From positions 248,001 through 312,000 of the forward strand of contig CAWCEP010000006.1 of NCBI GenBank assembly GCA_963794615.1: a DNA stretch of 64,000 bases. The letters are read 5' to 3'. Numbering within the stretch: position 1 is the stretch's first letter; every line of letters starts with the position of its first letter. The notes under the pieces were generated by a model, which ran no database searches, had not been told where the DNA came from, and was given only the letters and a program-made list of their open reading frames with translations. This stretch comes from Chersky-840 sp963794615 (GTDB taxonomy: Bacteria > Actinomycetota > Acidimicrobiia > Acidimicrobiales > UBA8190). Both the position numbers and the translations under genes were made by a program. Below, piece by piece: positions 1 through 8,702 of the stretch.

Positions 1-26
1 TGGGGGTTCAAGTCCCCCCTCGCCCA
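1..26 (+). tRNA. 3' end of a tRNA gene (partial)
   Basis: Bases 2-18 form a perfect T arm: a GGGGG/CCCCC stem around the loop TTCAAGT, matching the invariant GTTCRANYC. Bases 19-25 (CTCGCCC) would be the 3' strand of the acceptor stem and base 26 (A) the discriminator; CCA is not encoded. The anticodon lies outside the window, so the isotype cannot be told. The base just after the gene starts the GGACGGACGG tract shared with the dispersed repeat family. Confidence 0.75.
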
Positions 27-110
27 CGGACGGACGGAGGGCTCTCGACAAAACTGGCCCTTTGCCGTCGACAAAACTCCTGTGAAACGGGCATGGGTCG
101 AGGCAAAGTC
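22..110. repeat. Dispersed repeat fragment: GCCCAC(CGGA)n plus TCGACAAAAC motifs
   Basis: The tract GCCCACGGACGGACGGA directly follows the tRNA end and is the same junction seen at the microsatellite end of the repeat copies near 27,053, 37,261 and 39,637. It is followed by two copies of TCGACAAAAC about 20 bases apart and then GAAACGGGCATG. The same TCGACAAA pair and GAAACGGGCATG follow the (CGGA)n tract near 37,323-37,383, and a weaker version lies near 52,418-52,458. No gene is visible in 27-248. Confidence 0.55.
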
Positions 111-248
111 CAAGCACTGCGGACCTGATCGTCGTTGCCAGCCCTCAAACCCTTGATTCGGGCTTGATCTGACTTCTCGGCGGCCGTACAAGCTCAATCA
201 GGGCGCGCGCCAGAGCTCTGGGGGCCCCAAGCTGGGAGAGATCAGCCC

Positions 249-949
249 TCAGGCTGTCTGCGGTGGATCGGGGGACGCCAGGTCGCGGACCGCAGTAGTG
301 GGACGCCAGGTGTTCAGCGGCTTGGTCTGGCGACGCCGGGGCAGGCGCCGGACCCTGCCGGCCTCAATGGCTCTGGCCTCGCTCAGGAACGCACTGATCT
401 TGCGCAGGTTCGCACCGAGCAGGAGAAAAGCCACGAGGACGCTTTGGGCTGCAACCCCCCGCAGACGCCTCCGTTCGGGATCATCGAGGGCCTCATGGGC
501 CCCGTCTTTGATGTAGCCGTTAAATCCTTCGATCGAGTTGCGCAATGTCGCGTACACCGAGTGCCACTCGGGACTGCCGAACAGCAGGTCCTGGTGAAAC
601 TTGGCACCTGCATCAGGGGGATGGTCACGCTCGCCTGCGTACATGACAGTGGTGGATCGGATCGAACAGACGAACGCACCGGTATCCGAAGCCTTCCTTG
701 CGTGCTCTTGAGGGTGAGTGACGCGGGCTTAAGCTCGCAGCGAGCCACCGCGTAAGGCGCGGCCGGGCACGCCACCCGGATGTGGCCCTCAGTATCAGGG
801 CTCGCCTTGGGTCGCGCCCGATAGCGCCAACGCTCCTCTAATCGGTGGCAATAGGTCTCCCCGTCGATGACGCCGCCGCGATGGTCGGTGGTAGCGTTCT
901 TGAGCGCGTCGGGCATCGACGGGCAGTACCACTCCCCTTCGACCTGCAA
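249..949 (-). pseudogene. Broken transposase-like gene, 5' end cut by an IS
   Basis: Two minus-strand frames join near 640-660 to give one protein-like sequence. The upstream part (to about 949) starts with residues such as EGEWYCPSMPDAL; the downstream part (ending at 249) has the well-conserved-looking block RNSIEGFNGYIKDGAHEAL and RRRLRGVAAQSVLVAFLLLGAN. This C-terminal pattern resembles transposase-like proteins of actinobacteria, recalled from memory and not checked by search. The 5' side stops at the terminal repeat of the IS at 985, so the gene was probably interrupted by that insertion and is also frameshifted. Confidence 0.45.
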
Positions 950-984
950 GAAGCCACCGAACGACGCCTGGACACCGAGCTGAT

Positions 985-2168
985 CCTGTGGGTGCCGAAT
1001 ATGTCATCCGGGGGGATTCACCTGGACTTTCGTCGGTATCGGCTTGGTGACCAGACTTGGCCATGTCGCTGTCCTTTCTGTACCTGGCGTTCGTCCGAAT
1101 TCTCCAGTTGGTCCGGCTCTTTGGGCGTGACAATGGCGAGCTGGCCGTCGAAGTCGTCATGCTTCGCCATGAGGTGGCGGTGCTCCGCCGTCAGGTGGCC
1201 CGCCCGGCGCTGCGGCCCGGTGACCGGGCGCTTCTCGCCGGGCTGAGTCGGCTCTTGTCGCGGCGCCGGGGGCGCTTCTTCGTCCAGCCCGAGACACTGC
1301 TCCGTTGGCACCGAGACCTGGTGCGTCGTCGGTGGACCTACCCCCACCGCTCAGGGCGACCCAGCGTTCCCGCCGGCGCCGTCCAGATCGTCCTCCGCAT
1401 GGCGAGGGACAACCCCACCTGGGGATATCGGAGGATCCACGGCGAGGTGGCCACGATGGGGATCAGACTTGCCCCATCGAGTGTCTGGGCGATCCTTCGT
1501 CGCCACGGCATCGACCCGTCGCCGCGGTCGGACCGGACCGACATGGAGCGAGTTCCTCCGAAGCCAGGCGTCATCGATGCTGGCCTGTGACTTCTTCACC
1601 GTCGACACGGTGCTGCTGCGGCGCCTCTACGTGCTGTTCTTCATCGAGCTCGACACCCGACGGGTCTACGTGGCCGGGGTAACCGCCAATCCGGCGGGAG
1701 CGTGGGTGGTCCAGCAGGCCCGCAACCTGACCATGGTGCTCGCCGATCGGGCCCGCCCTGTCAGGTTCCTGGTGCGGGACCGGGACGCCAAGTTCACGGC
1801 CAGCTTCGACGAGGTCTTCCGGTCCGAGGGGATCCGGATCATTCGCACGCCGGTCCGAGCCCCACGGGCCAACGCCTTCGCCGAGCGCTTCGTCGGCACG
1901 ATCCGTCGGGAGTGCCTCGACCGGATGCTGATCTTCGCTCGGCGCCAGCTCGAAGCCGTCCTTGCTGAGTACGTCGATCACTACAACCGCCACCGCCCAC
2001 ACCGGTCCCTCGACCAGGCGTCACCGCTGTCGGTGTCTGCGCCGGCCGTCAACGACATCGCCTCCCGATGCCGCACAACTGCGAAGATCGGACCGGCTCG
2101 GCGGTCTCATTCACGAGTACGAACTGGCTGCGTGAGGCCTACGGATGAGGTTTTCGGCACCCACACCA
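985..2168 (+). mobile_element. Insertion sequence, near full length, with terminal inverted repeats
   Basis: The left end (985-1009) contains GTGGGTGCCGAATATGTCAT. The right end (about 2143-2168) is its inverted counterpart, CGGATGAGGTTTTCGGCACC and onward, lying about 10 bases after the native transposase stop at 2135. A second, even better inverted match lies at 2225-2249. Inside is one DDE transposase broken by two frameshifts. The same termini and the same C-terminal residues (IHEYELAA) recur in at least six fragments across the window, so this is the reference copy for the family. Confidence 0.75.
1057..2135 (+). pseudogene. DDE/integrase-core transposase, frameshifted
   Basis: The N-terminal part is read from 1057 to about 1530 and holds an HTH-like region (MLRHEVAVLRRQVARPAL, then WGYRRIHGEV). 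After a frameshift near 1525-1532 the catalytic core continues: ACDFFTVDTV with the first Asp, VRDRDAKF with the second Asp, and NAFAERFVGT with the Glu of an rve-type DDE triad. A second frameshift near 2080 is needed to reach the family's normal end, DRLGGLIHEYELAA and TGA at 2133-2135. Two frameshifts in one gene make this copy inactive. A programmed frameshift is less likely because there is no slippery run at the first site. Confidence 0.75.
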
Positions 2169-2224
2169 TCGTCCACCGTCATTGGCCAGTCGTCGTTGTC
2201 GCAACTCTCCTGCTCAGGGCCGGT

Positions 2225-2249
2225 GGATGACATTTTCGGCACCCACAGG
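2225..2249 (-). repeat. Solo IS terminal repeat
   Basis: This stretch is an inverted copy of the left IS end at 985-1009, differing at one position. It lies 57 bases outside the right end that directly follows the transposase. It could be the end of a second, deleted copy or an outer end of the same element. Confidence 0.5.
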
Positions 2250-2270
2250 ACGAACCAAGGACTGGCGCGA

Positions 2271-4235
2271 CTAACCACTGGTCCGCCGCCAGATACCCGC
2301 GGGTTCGGTCAGCTCGGGGTTCGGCGGTAGCGCTTCAGAGGTCTGCGACCGATCACCGACTGGCAATTCCGCCCTGATTTTCCTGAGCCGCACATCAGCC
2401 GCCCGCGCGAGAATGCGAATCTTGTCCAACTGGTCATCTAGCTTGGCGATAGCAAGCCTTCGGTCCTCATCGCTTCTGGCTTGGGCACCCTTGAGCTCCG
2501 TCAGTTCCTCTTCCATTCGATTCAAGTGTTGAGGGAGCACGGTTTTTAAGTTTTTGAGTAGTAGGCGGAGTACCATATCGATGCGTTTGTTGCACTCTCT
2601 GTCTATGCTTCCTGAGCAATCGTTGAGCGTTCCTGCGGCCCATGCTTCTAACGCTGCGCGGTCGGCAGCGTGCGCCCTACCCTGGGCGGCCCTGACAGCC
2701 CACGCGACGCCGAAGCCAGCGGCCACAGCCCATCCCACTGGATTCACACCTACGAATACCGATGTAAGGACCACAGATCCAAAGGTGTGGGTCATCATTG
2801 TTCCCATGTACGTGGTCGAGATGTCTCCCATGCCACCGCCCGCGCGTGCCTGGCGGGCATCGGGGAGAGGAGCCGAGACGACGTTTGAACCGGTCGTCAG
2901 GCCGTCCAGCCGCCCCGTGAACTCCTCGTCGAGGTCGAGGCCGTCTGATAGGGATCGACATACTGACTCGAGACGGCTTCTTACCAACTCGATGGTCTCT
3001 TCGTTCAATCTTGTCAGGTTCGCGATCAGTCGCCGAGGTGCGCCCTCCCGGTCCGCGGTGGCAGTCGATTGTTCGGCCTTGAATTCCGCGAGTAGCGATT
3101 GCCGACGCGTGAGCAAATGTGCGGTCACGTCGTTCCGCAGATCGCTGATATCAAACATTAAGTCGTCATACCAGTTGTCAGCGCGCTGATGGGATCTTTC
3201 GATGCGCGTTATAAGGTCGGCGATCTCATGACCAGTCTGTCCCGAGTCAGCAAGAACCGCCTTCGCGTAGCTCCTGTCGCGATGTGCCACTTCCAGAGCG
3301 GAATGCGCCATTCTCACTTGATTAGCCCGAACGAGTATCGAACGTCCCGCGGCGATGCGGTCCAACTCGGACCACAGTGCTGGGATCCCAGACTTTTCAA
3401 GGAGCCTCGTCCGGACATGGGACGCCATCGATGCACTCGCTTCTCGCGCCCAGGCGGAACTAACTCCAATAAACGGGCATGACTTGAAGCGAGGTGCATG
3501 CTCGGATATGAGGGCACGGTTCTCATCTCTGATTTTCTGCCAGCCCCCTCGTGACACGTCTATCTTGGTTACGACGAAGACGACGTGTTCAAGATGAGTG
3601 CTCGCCAGACGAAGAAACTCGAGTTCGGCAAAGCCCAAAGGAGCCTGGCACGAGGTTACGAAGACCAGCGCGTCGGCGAGCTGCAGGCTCTGTAAGGTCA
3701 GGTCGCTGAGCTCTGAATCGAGACTACCCACACCTGGTGTGTCAACGAGTCCTAGGCACTGGAGCCGCGGTTCATCCAGACTGATTTCGATCCATGAAGG
3801 CGTCGGGCTGGCGCCCAGCCGAGCCCACCGATTGACCTCATCGAGAGCGATGCCCACGGAATCAGGTTCAGGTGCGGAGTCGGAGAAGTGTGCGCGGGCC
3901 GAAGGTTCGGACCCGTAGTTGATCACACAATATGCGGCCGACGTTACATCAGGATCTTCGGGAAGCAGACCGGGACGGCCGAGTAAGTCGTTGATCAGTG
4001 AGCTCTTTCCGGTGCTTGTCTCACCGACGACAACTACCGTGCCGACCTCTTTGGATCCGGCACCAACCGTGTCATCCCCGGCCTCTTCCTCTTCATCCAG
4101 CAGGGCCAGCGCCGACACAGCCCTGTAGTGTTCAAGTGTCTGCCGTACCGTACTGAGAAACTCGTCGACATCATGATGGCGAGCGTCGTCTGCAATGTTG
4201 GGCCCCGGACCGATTTCGTCTGGGCTGTCAACCAT
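2271..4235 (-). CDS. Dynamin-like GTPase with C-terminal membrane hairpin
   Basis: A 654-residue dynamin-family GTPase, expected to bind GTP and remodel or tether membrane. The GTPase motifs are clear: P loop GETSTGKSS (about 71-79), DTPG (165-168) and TKID (223-226). After the G domain come long helical regions, a Gly-rich stretch and a hydrophobic segment (about 477-516) that could form a membrane-inserted hairpin, then a charged coiled-coil tail. I chose ATG 4235 because GGGGAG lies 7 bases upstream; an ATG at 4262 lacks this. It overlaps the upstream GrpE-like gene by 8 bases, so it is the last gene of the minus-strand operon. The layout recalls the mycobacterial IniA/IniC pair, but orthology is not shown. 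Confidence 0.85.
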   Translation of the reverse strand: MVDSPDEIGPGPNIADDARHHDVDEFLSTVRQTLEHYRAVSALALLDEEEEAGDDTVGAGSKEVGTVVVVGETSTGKSSLINDLLGRPGLLPEDPDVTSAAYCVINYGSEPSARAHFSDSAPEPDSVGIALDEVNRWARLGASPTPSWIEISLDEPRLQCLGLVDTPGVGSLDSELSDLTLQSLQLADALVFVTSCQAPLGFAELEFLRLASTHLEHVVFVVTKIDVSRGGWQKIRDENRALISEHAPRFKSCPFIGVSSAWAREASASMASHVRTRLLEKSGIPALWSELDRIAAGRSILVRANQVRMAHSALEVAHRDRSYAKAVLADSGQTGHEIADLITRIERSHQRADNWYDDLMFDISDLRNDVTAHLLTRRQSLLAEFKAEQSTATADREGAPRRLIANLTRLNEETIELVRSRLESVCRSLSDGLDLDEEFTGRLDGLTTGSNVVSAPLPDARQARAGGGMGDISTTYMGTMMTHTFGSVVLTSVFVGVNPVGWAVAAGFGVAWAVRAAQGRAHAADRAALEAWAAGTLNDCSGSIDRECNKRIDMVLRLLLKNLKTVLPQHLNRMEEELTELKGAQARSDEDRRLAIAKLDDQLDKIRILARAADVRLRKIRAELPVGDRSQTSEALPPNPELTEPAGIWRRTSG

Positions 4236-4803
4236 AAGTCTGCTCCCCATAAGAATAGACAACCACGTCAGCGAGACGAAGTTGGCGGCCCCGGTCTAGG
4301 TACCCCACTCGCTCAGATGACTCCACCATTGAGTCGAGGTGGGGGTCGGTCGTGTGCACGAGTCCAACGGAGCAATGAATGTCCGGGTCGAACCTTTCGC
4401 CGGTAGGATCAACCTCCCCCACACCGGCATCGGCCAGTGCATCTCCCAGGATGCGTCGAACCACTTCACTTGAGACCATGTCTCGAGCGCGAATGCAAGC
4501 CTGAACTAACGCGGCTCGCTCTGCCTCCAGGTCGACGACGCTCGCTACAGGTTGAATCACTTGACCGTGTCCTATATTGTCATCGACAACCTGTCTGAGC
4601 GGCAGAACGCGACCCAAGACGAAACCGACAACCAGGGCTGCGGCACCGGAAATCGCGACTAGTGCCCAACTCGTCCCCGACGAGTGGGGCATTGAATTGA
4701 GTTTGTGCGCACCGTGATTCACCAAGCCGATCAATTGCACACTGTCCGCATGGATAACATCGAGCTGACGAAGTGGGCTGGCTTGTCGGTTTGAATGCGT
4801 CAT
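4228..4803 (-). CDS. Membrane-anchored GrpE-like nucleotide exchange factor
   Basis: A 191-residue protein. An N-terminal tail is followed by one transmembrane helix (about 46-66), a short helical linker, and a C-terminal domain (about 126-184) with the GrpE beta-domain pattern: GVGEVDPTGERFDP, an H near 143, and GYLDRGRQLRLADVVVY. GrpE normally releases ADP from DnaK-type chaperones. This form lacks the long N-terminal coiled coil and is instead tied to the membrane. It overlaps its upstream neighbour by 4 bases (ATGA) and the downstream dynamin gene by 8, so it is translationally coupled. The natural partner would be the Hsp70 at 8703, which is broken here. The GrpE call rests on pattern recognition of the C-terminal half. 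Confidence 0.65.
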   Translation of the reverse strand: MTHSNRQASPLRQLDVIHADSVQLIGLVNHGAHKLNSMPHSSGTSWALVAISGAAALVVGFVLGRVLPLRQVVDDNIGHGQVIQPVASVVDLEAERAALVQACIRARDMVSSEVVRRILGDALADAGVGEVDPTGERFDPDIHCSVGLVHTTDPHLDSMVESSERVGYLDRGRQLRLADVVVYSYGEQTYG

Positions 4804-6362
4804 TGTTCGTCCTTTTCTTGGTCACGAACGTATTTGATCGATTGCACGATCACCCGAGCAACGATGCGACCGTACGGAGTGAGCGACTGGTTTGAGAGCG
4901 TGTGCCAGCGACGAATCTCGTGTTCGATCGTTGCCGCAGAGGTTATCTCTTCGGGATTGATCATCGCGAGACCGCGTCGAGGATCCATTAGGATTCGCAA
5001 CGCGTCCACCCTGTCTTCGCCATCAAGTCCAGCTTCGCCTGAGCTAACGAAGGCAAGGGCTCGCAACTCCTCCAGTTTATGCAACAATTTGCGCACGTGC
5101 GGGTCAACGCTCAAATCGTCTACGGCACCAACGAGCCATGCGCGTGTCTCCCTGTCGACATCGATTCCGTCGGTCGAGGCGCGCAGTGCAGAAAGAGCTT
5201 TGGCTGCTTTCAGCGCCGGCGTACGAGAGCGGAATCGCTCGTCGATCTCTCGAATGAGATCAACAATTCCCGAGCTGCTACGAATCACTCTCACCATCTC
5301 GGGACCTGACGCCCTTTCAGCGATGTCAAGCAGCGTCTTGAGTCCAAGCACGTCGAGCTTGCGGAACAGTTCCATGAGCCGCAGCGGATCCACACCGGAC
5401 TTCAGTTCAGCTAAGGCCTCGAGTTCAGTTGTAGTGGCGCTATCCTCGTCTTCGGTTGAGGAGGTGAGCAGACCAAGAGAGAACACCAACTCCCGGCGGC
5501 GATCCTCGTCCAACGAGCCAAGTCGTCGAAGATCGGTCGCGTCAGTCGCAGTGAACCCGATCTCGGCCGTCTCGGCCAGCAATCCGACGCACGGAACAAC
5601 CGTGACGACATGCCGACCAAGATCTTGGGCCTGTTCATCCGCCAATTTCACTGCTTCTTTCCAGGAGTCCTCGATCCGAATGGTCATTTGGTCTGCCTTT
5701 GTTAAAATTCCAATCACGTTCGATTGCGGTGCATAGAGGCCGGTCGAGACGCTTCGAAACTGCAACAGGATTTCCTTCTCATCCTCCTGAACCGGGCCCG
5801 TAAGAACGAAGAGGATCACATCCGGGGTCTCTGCTGTGCCCTCTGACTCCGGATTGACCCGATCTATCTCCAAAAACTGCGTTGTCTGACTGCTGTTGTC
5901 GCGGTTGATCGAGTTGAGACCCGGAGTGTCAATCACGGTGGTATGCCGCAGTGATTCGAGGCTCAATTCGATTTCGATTGCCCTGATGTCCTTGAGATCC
6001 ACATCGAGCTGGGACGGGAGAACGCCGCCCCGTTCGAGACGGAGAGGGAGAACCTGACCATCGAACTTTCGAATCATTGCCCTATTGGTGGTCCCGAAGC
6101 GAAACCAAGTGACGATCTTGGTGCACTCTCCTTCGCCCGTCGGTGCTACCCGTCGACGGAGGAAGGCGTTGACCAAGGTCGACTTTCCCGACGAGACCCT
6201 TCCAACAAAGGCAATGCAAAGAGGCTTGGTTAGTCCCTCCGCTGCTGACCCGACATGTTTCGCCGCCTTTGCCGGCAAGCGGGGAATCGCTTGCCGGCAA
6301 AGGCTCTCGACACGATCCAGCACATGCTCGGCATCGAGAATGCGCCCGTCAGGCGATGTCAC
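4800..6362 (-). CDS. Second dynamin-like GTPase
   Basis: A 520-residue dynamin-superfamily GTPase. Motifs: P loop GRVSSGKST (54-62), switch region with Thr near 81, DTPGLNS (145-151) and TKAD (221-224), then a helical C-terminal half without an evident transmembrane segment. It starts with ATGA overlapping the stop of the C39-like gene and ends in ATGA overlapping the GrpE-like gene, so the three are one operon. Paired dynamin-like proteins often work as a hetero-complex (as in IniA/IniC or the LeoABC and DynAB types), which is the likely arrangement with the 2271-4235 product. Similar length to IniC-type proteins. Confidence 0.85.
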   Translation of the reverse strand: MTSPDGRILDAEHVLDRVESLCRQAIPRLPAKAAKHVGSAAEGLTKPLCIAFVGRVSSGKSTLVNAFLRRRVAPTGEGECTKIVTWFRFGTTNRAMIRKFDGQVLPLRLERGGVLPSQLDVDLKDIRAIEIELSLESLRHTTVIDTPGLNSINRDNSSQTTQFLEIDRVNPESEGTAETPDVILFVLTGPVQEDEKEILLQFRSVSTGLYAPQSNVIGILTKADQMTIRIEDSWKEAVKLADEQAQDLGRHVVTVVPCVGLLAETAEIGFTATDATDLRRLGSLDEDRRRELVFSLGLLTSSTEDEDSATTTELEALAELKSGVDPLRLMELFRKLDVLGLKTLLDIAERASGPEMVRVIRSSSGIVDLIREIDERFRSRTPALKAAKALSALRASTDGIDVDRETRAWLVGAVDDLSVDPHVRKLLHKLEELRALAFVSSGEAGLDGEDRVDALRILMDPRRGLAMINPEEITSAATIEHEIRRWHTLSNQSLTPYGRIVARVIVQSIKYVRDQEKDEQ

Positions 6363-7310
6363 GACACAGCGGGACGCAACCCACCGGGACGGTCCGACAC
6401 CGGCTCATGGCCACGATCAGCAGCCTTGCTTTTGACGCCAAAAAGGAGTCCAACTCCTAGGGCGATTGGCAGCAAGACGACGGGCTTGATGGCGAGTATC
6501 GACGGTGTGGGAGTTGGAGTTGGATCGATGTGTTCCATCCCTTGCACCACGGCGGTCGCAGCAGCGTGATCGGCGCCACCAACCGCGTCGTCGGTCACGA
6601 GCATTTGATAGTTACTGGCCGACCAAGCGTCCATGAAAACCGAAAGCGGAACCTGTTCCTCGTTGCCAGAGGGGGTTCCGGGGTCGGAGAGAGTTACGAC
6701 GCCCGTCTCGCTGTTGATACCGCTAACGACCAAAGCATGATCAGCCGCGCCGCTTAGAATTGTCGGCGGTGTCACTCCCGTACCAGATAGGGCTGGCATT
6801 GACTGCCAAGATTATGTCGCGTCCCTGGTGCAGGTACTGTGCCAGTTGCGTTGCGGCCTCCTGAGGCGTGCCACCCTCCACCACGTGAGACGGAATATCG
6901 AACGAATGAAGTAACGTCTGGGCTTCAGGCATCGTCATCGCAGTACCGGGCAGACCCAGATGACTGGCCTCTTGCTCGACAAGGTTGTAGGAGTGAAGAC
7001 TGATTCCGGTCTGAGCCTCGATCACCTGGGTAATCGAGGCTGGAACGCAGTACCCGTTGTGCTCTTGGAAGAACCAGTCGTGCGCGTACTGGCTTGGATC
7101 TCCGATCTCACTCACGCTGGCAGCCTGGGTGTCATCCATGTGCCCGTCGGGCTTCGTAGAGACCGTCGAGCTTGGAACCGACCCAGCAAGTGGCCGGGAC
7201 GGAACGTGGAATGCGTGCGACCCCATCTCCGAGGGGAGAGGTTCCAACTCAATATGCTCAGGACCGTGCTGTGATTCGGACCCGCTTGGATCGTGGCCAA
7301 AATGTGACAT
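6359..7310 (-). pseudogene. C39-like cysteine peptidase with C-terminal membrane anchor, one frameshift
   Basis: Read from ATG 7310 the protein has a polar N-terminal tail, then EHNGYCVPASITQVI with the likely catalytic Cys (residue 88). Near 6765-6795 the frame changes; the other frame supplies the catalytic His (ADHALVVSGI) and Asp (TLSDPGT), a Pro-rich linker and a C-terminal transmembrane helix ending in KSK. Together this is the Cys-His-Asp order of C39/papain-fold peptidases. Only one base change separates an intact gene, so this may be a recent mutation or a sequence error. Its stop overlaps the next gene (ATGA). First gene of the minus-strand operon; a role in processing or sensing at the membrane is inference. 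Confidence 0.65.
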
Positions 7311-7751
7311 CGTTGGGCTCCTTTGCTCGTGACGCTGCCAGCCAGCAGGGTGGTTGACGGCCGTACCGGTCGCTATCGACAGCCGGTTGCGGACTTATTT
7401 GACACCGATTGCCCTGCCAAAGTTTCCCCCGATCACCCTGCCACGGCCTTTCGGCGTGGTGTCACCCTAAGTGATAGTTTCCAACGCTATCGGGAGGCAC
7501 TGCCGTGCGAAAAGTGCAAGTCGGACGCAAGCCGTCGCTTAAATTTCCGGTCGACCGTCGAGCACGCGGGGTTCGGTGTTTCTGTGGCAGATGAGGTCGA
7601 TGAGGTTTTGTAATGGCTGAGGGGTCGACAAGGGCCGGATCCGATCTCCGGAGAGTCTGCCGATGATTGGACCTCGCGGTACCGACCGGGCGCGCGGCAA
7701 CCTGGATGACGTTACCCTTGCAAAACGAGCCGGAGCCGGGACAGCCAAGCC
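7311..7751. promoter_or_regulatory. Divergent intergenic region between the GTPase operon and the sigma factor
   Basis: About 440 bases with no convincing gene. It must hold the promoters for the minus-strand C39-dynamin-GrpE operon and the plus-strand ECF sigma gene. A small inverted repeat, GATAG...CTATC, lies near 7471-7489. I cannot pick specific -35/-10 boxes with confidence. A shared region between a sigma factor and an operon would fit control of the operon by that sigma factor. Confidence 0.35.
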
Positions 7752-8246
7752 ATGGAGACCCTGCTCGATCGGCATTTCGATTTCGTTCACTCTGTCTGTC
7801 GCCGAATCTTCCGCGACCCTGGACACGCCGAGGACGCTCGCCAGGAGACCCTCTTTCGAGCAGCCAGCCGTATTCGGTCCTACAACGAGCTCAGTTCCTT
7901 TCGCACATGGATCTTCGTTATTGCACGCAACGTCTCACTCAACGTCATTCGAGCGCAGCATCGTGTCCCGGACCCAATAGCAGCTGTCCGGCACCCGACC
8001 ACTTCCGGTCCCGCTCAGGAGCGGGCAGTGGACACCCGGCTTCAGATCGACACCGCTTTGGACCATCTACCGAGGGAACGCCGAGACGTCATCGTCCTGC
8101 GCTATCTGTGTGATCTTCCGTACAATGAGATAGCAGAGGTACTCGATGTGGAACTCAACACGGTGCGGAGTCGGCTCCGGCGGGGGTTGGAAGACCTTCG
8201 GGAAATCCTCGGAAATCCCGTCACGACGAGCCGAGTCAAACAATGA
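7752..8246 (+). CDS. ECF-type RNA polymerase sigma factor
   Basis: A 164-residue sigma factor with only regions 2 and 4, as in the ECF group. Region 2 spans about residues 5-70 (HFDFVHSVCRRIFRDPGHAED, then FRTWIFVIARNV); region 4 about 100-150 (LDHLPRERRDVIVLRYLCDL, YNEIAEVL, TVRSRLRRG) with the recognition helix near 128-146. It directs RNA polymerase to a small set of promoters. It is divergent from the GTPase operon and upstream of the broken Hsp70 gene, so these are the likely targets. No zinc-binding anti-sigma domain follows; the next ORF is unrecognised. Confidence 0.9.
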   Translation: METLLDRHFDFVHSVCRRIFRDPGHAEDARQETLFRAASRIRSYNELSSFRTWIFVIARNVSLNVIRAQHRVPDPIAAVRHPTTSGPAQERAVDTRLQIDTALDHLPRERRDVIVLRYLCDLPYNEIAEVLDVELNTVRSRLRRGLEDLREILGNPVTTSRVKQ

Positions 8247-8295
8247 CGATGCTTCGAGTAATGACTCCCACGCCAAGCACTAGGAACCCGATGCA

Positions 8296-8580
8296 ATGAC
8301 CGATCCCGTCGATTCTAATGACCCCGAAGCGGACCTGCGCAACGCGGCGACGGCCGAAACGATACGGTCCCTACTCAGGAACATTCCACCAGCACACATA
8401 GGTCTTGAGGAACGCGCCATGGCAATTCGATCAGCGGTGAACCACGCCTGGGCCGACACGGGCGCTCCTCCACACGGGGGTGAGAGTAAGACCAGCCAGC
8501 ACAGCGGCAACCCGGTGACGAAGACCCGTGACCACCAAACGCACGACCACGGTGGCAGCCACCAACCACTACCCCCCTGA
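8296..8580 (+). CDS. Small hypothetical protein after the sigma factor
   Basis: A 94-residue ORF starting 49 bases after the sigma factor, with AGGAACC about 8 bases before the ATG. The first half (residues 10-50) looks helical (AETIRSLLRNIPPAHIGLEE, then AIRSAVNHAW) and the second half is a His/Gly-rich polar tail that may be out of frame. Position alone suggests an anti-sigma-like regulator, but there is no transmembrane helix or HxxxCxxC motif. It may be truncated by a frameshift like its neighbours. Confidence 0.4.
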   Translation: MTDPVDSNDPEADLRNAATAETIRSLLRNIPPAHIGLEERAMAIRSAVNHAWADTGAPPHGGESKTSQHSGNPVTKTRDHQTHDHGGSHQPLPP

Positions 8581-8702
8581 TCGATGAAGCGCCCCACGGT
8601 CATACTGTCGACCCACATGATGGCGACATCCACCCCCATCATTCCTAAGGGCGCCATGATGCGGAGAGCGTGGGCGGTTCGACAGGACCAGGCGTAGCAG
8701 CG

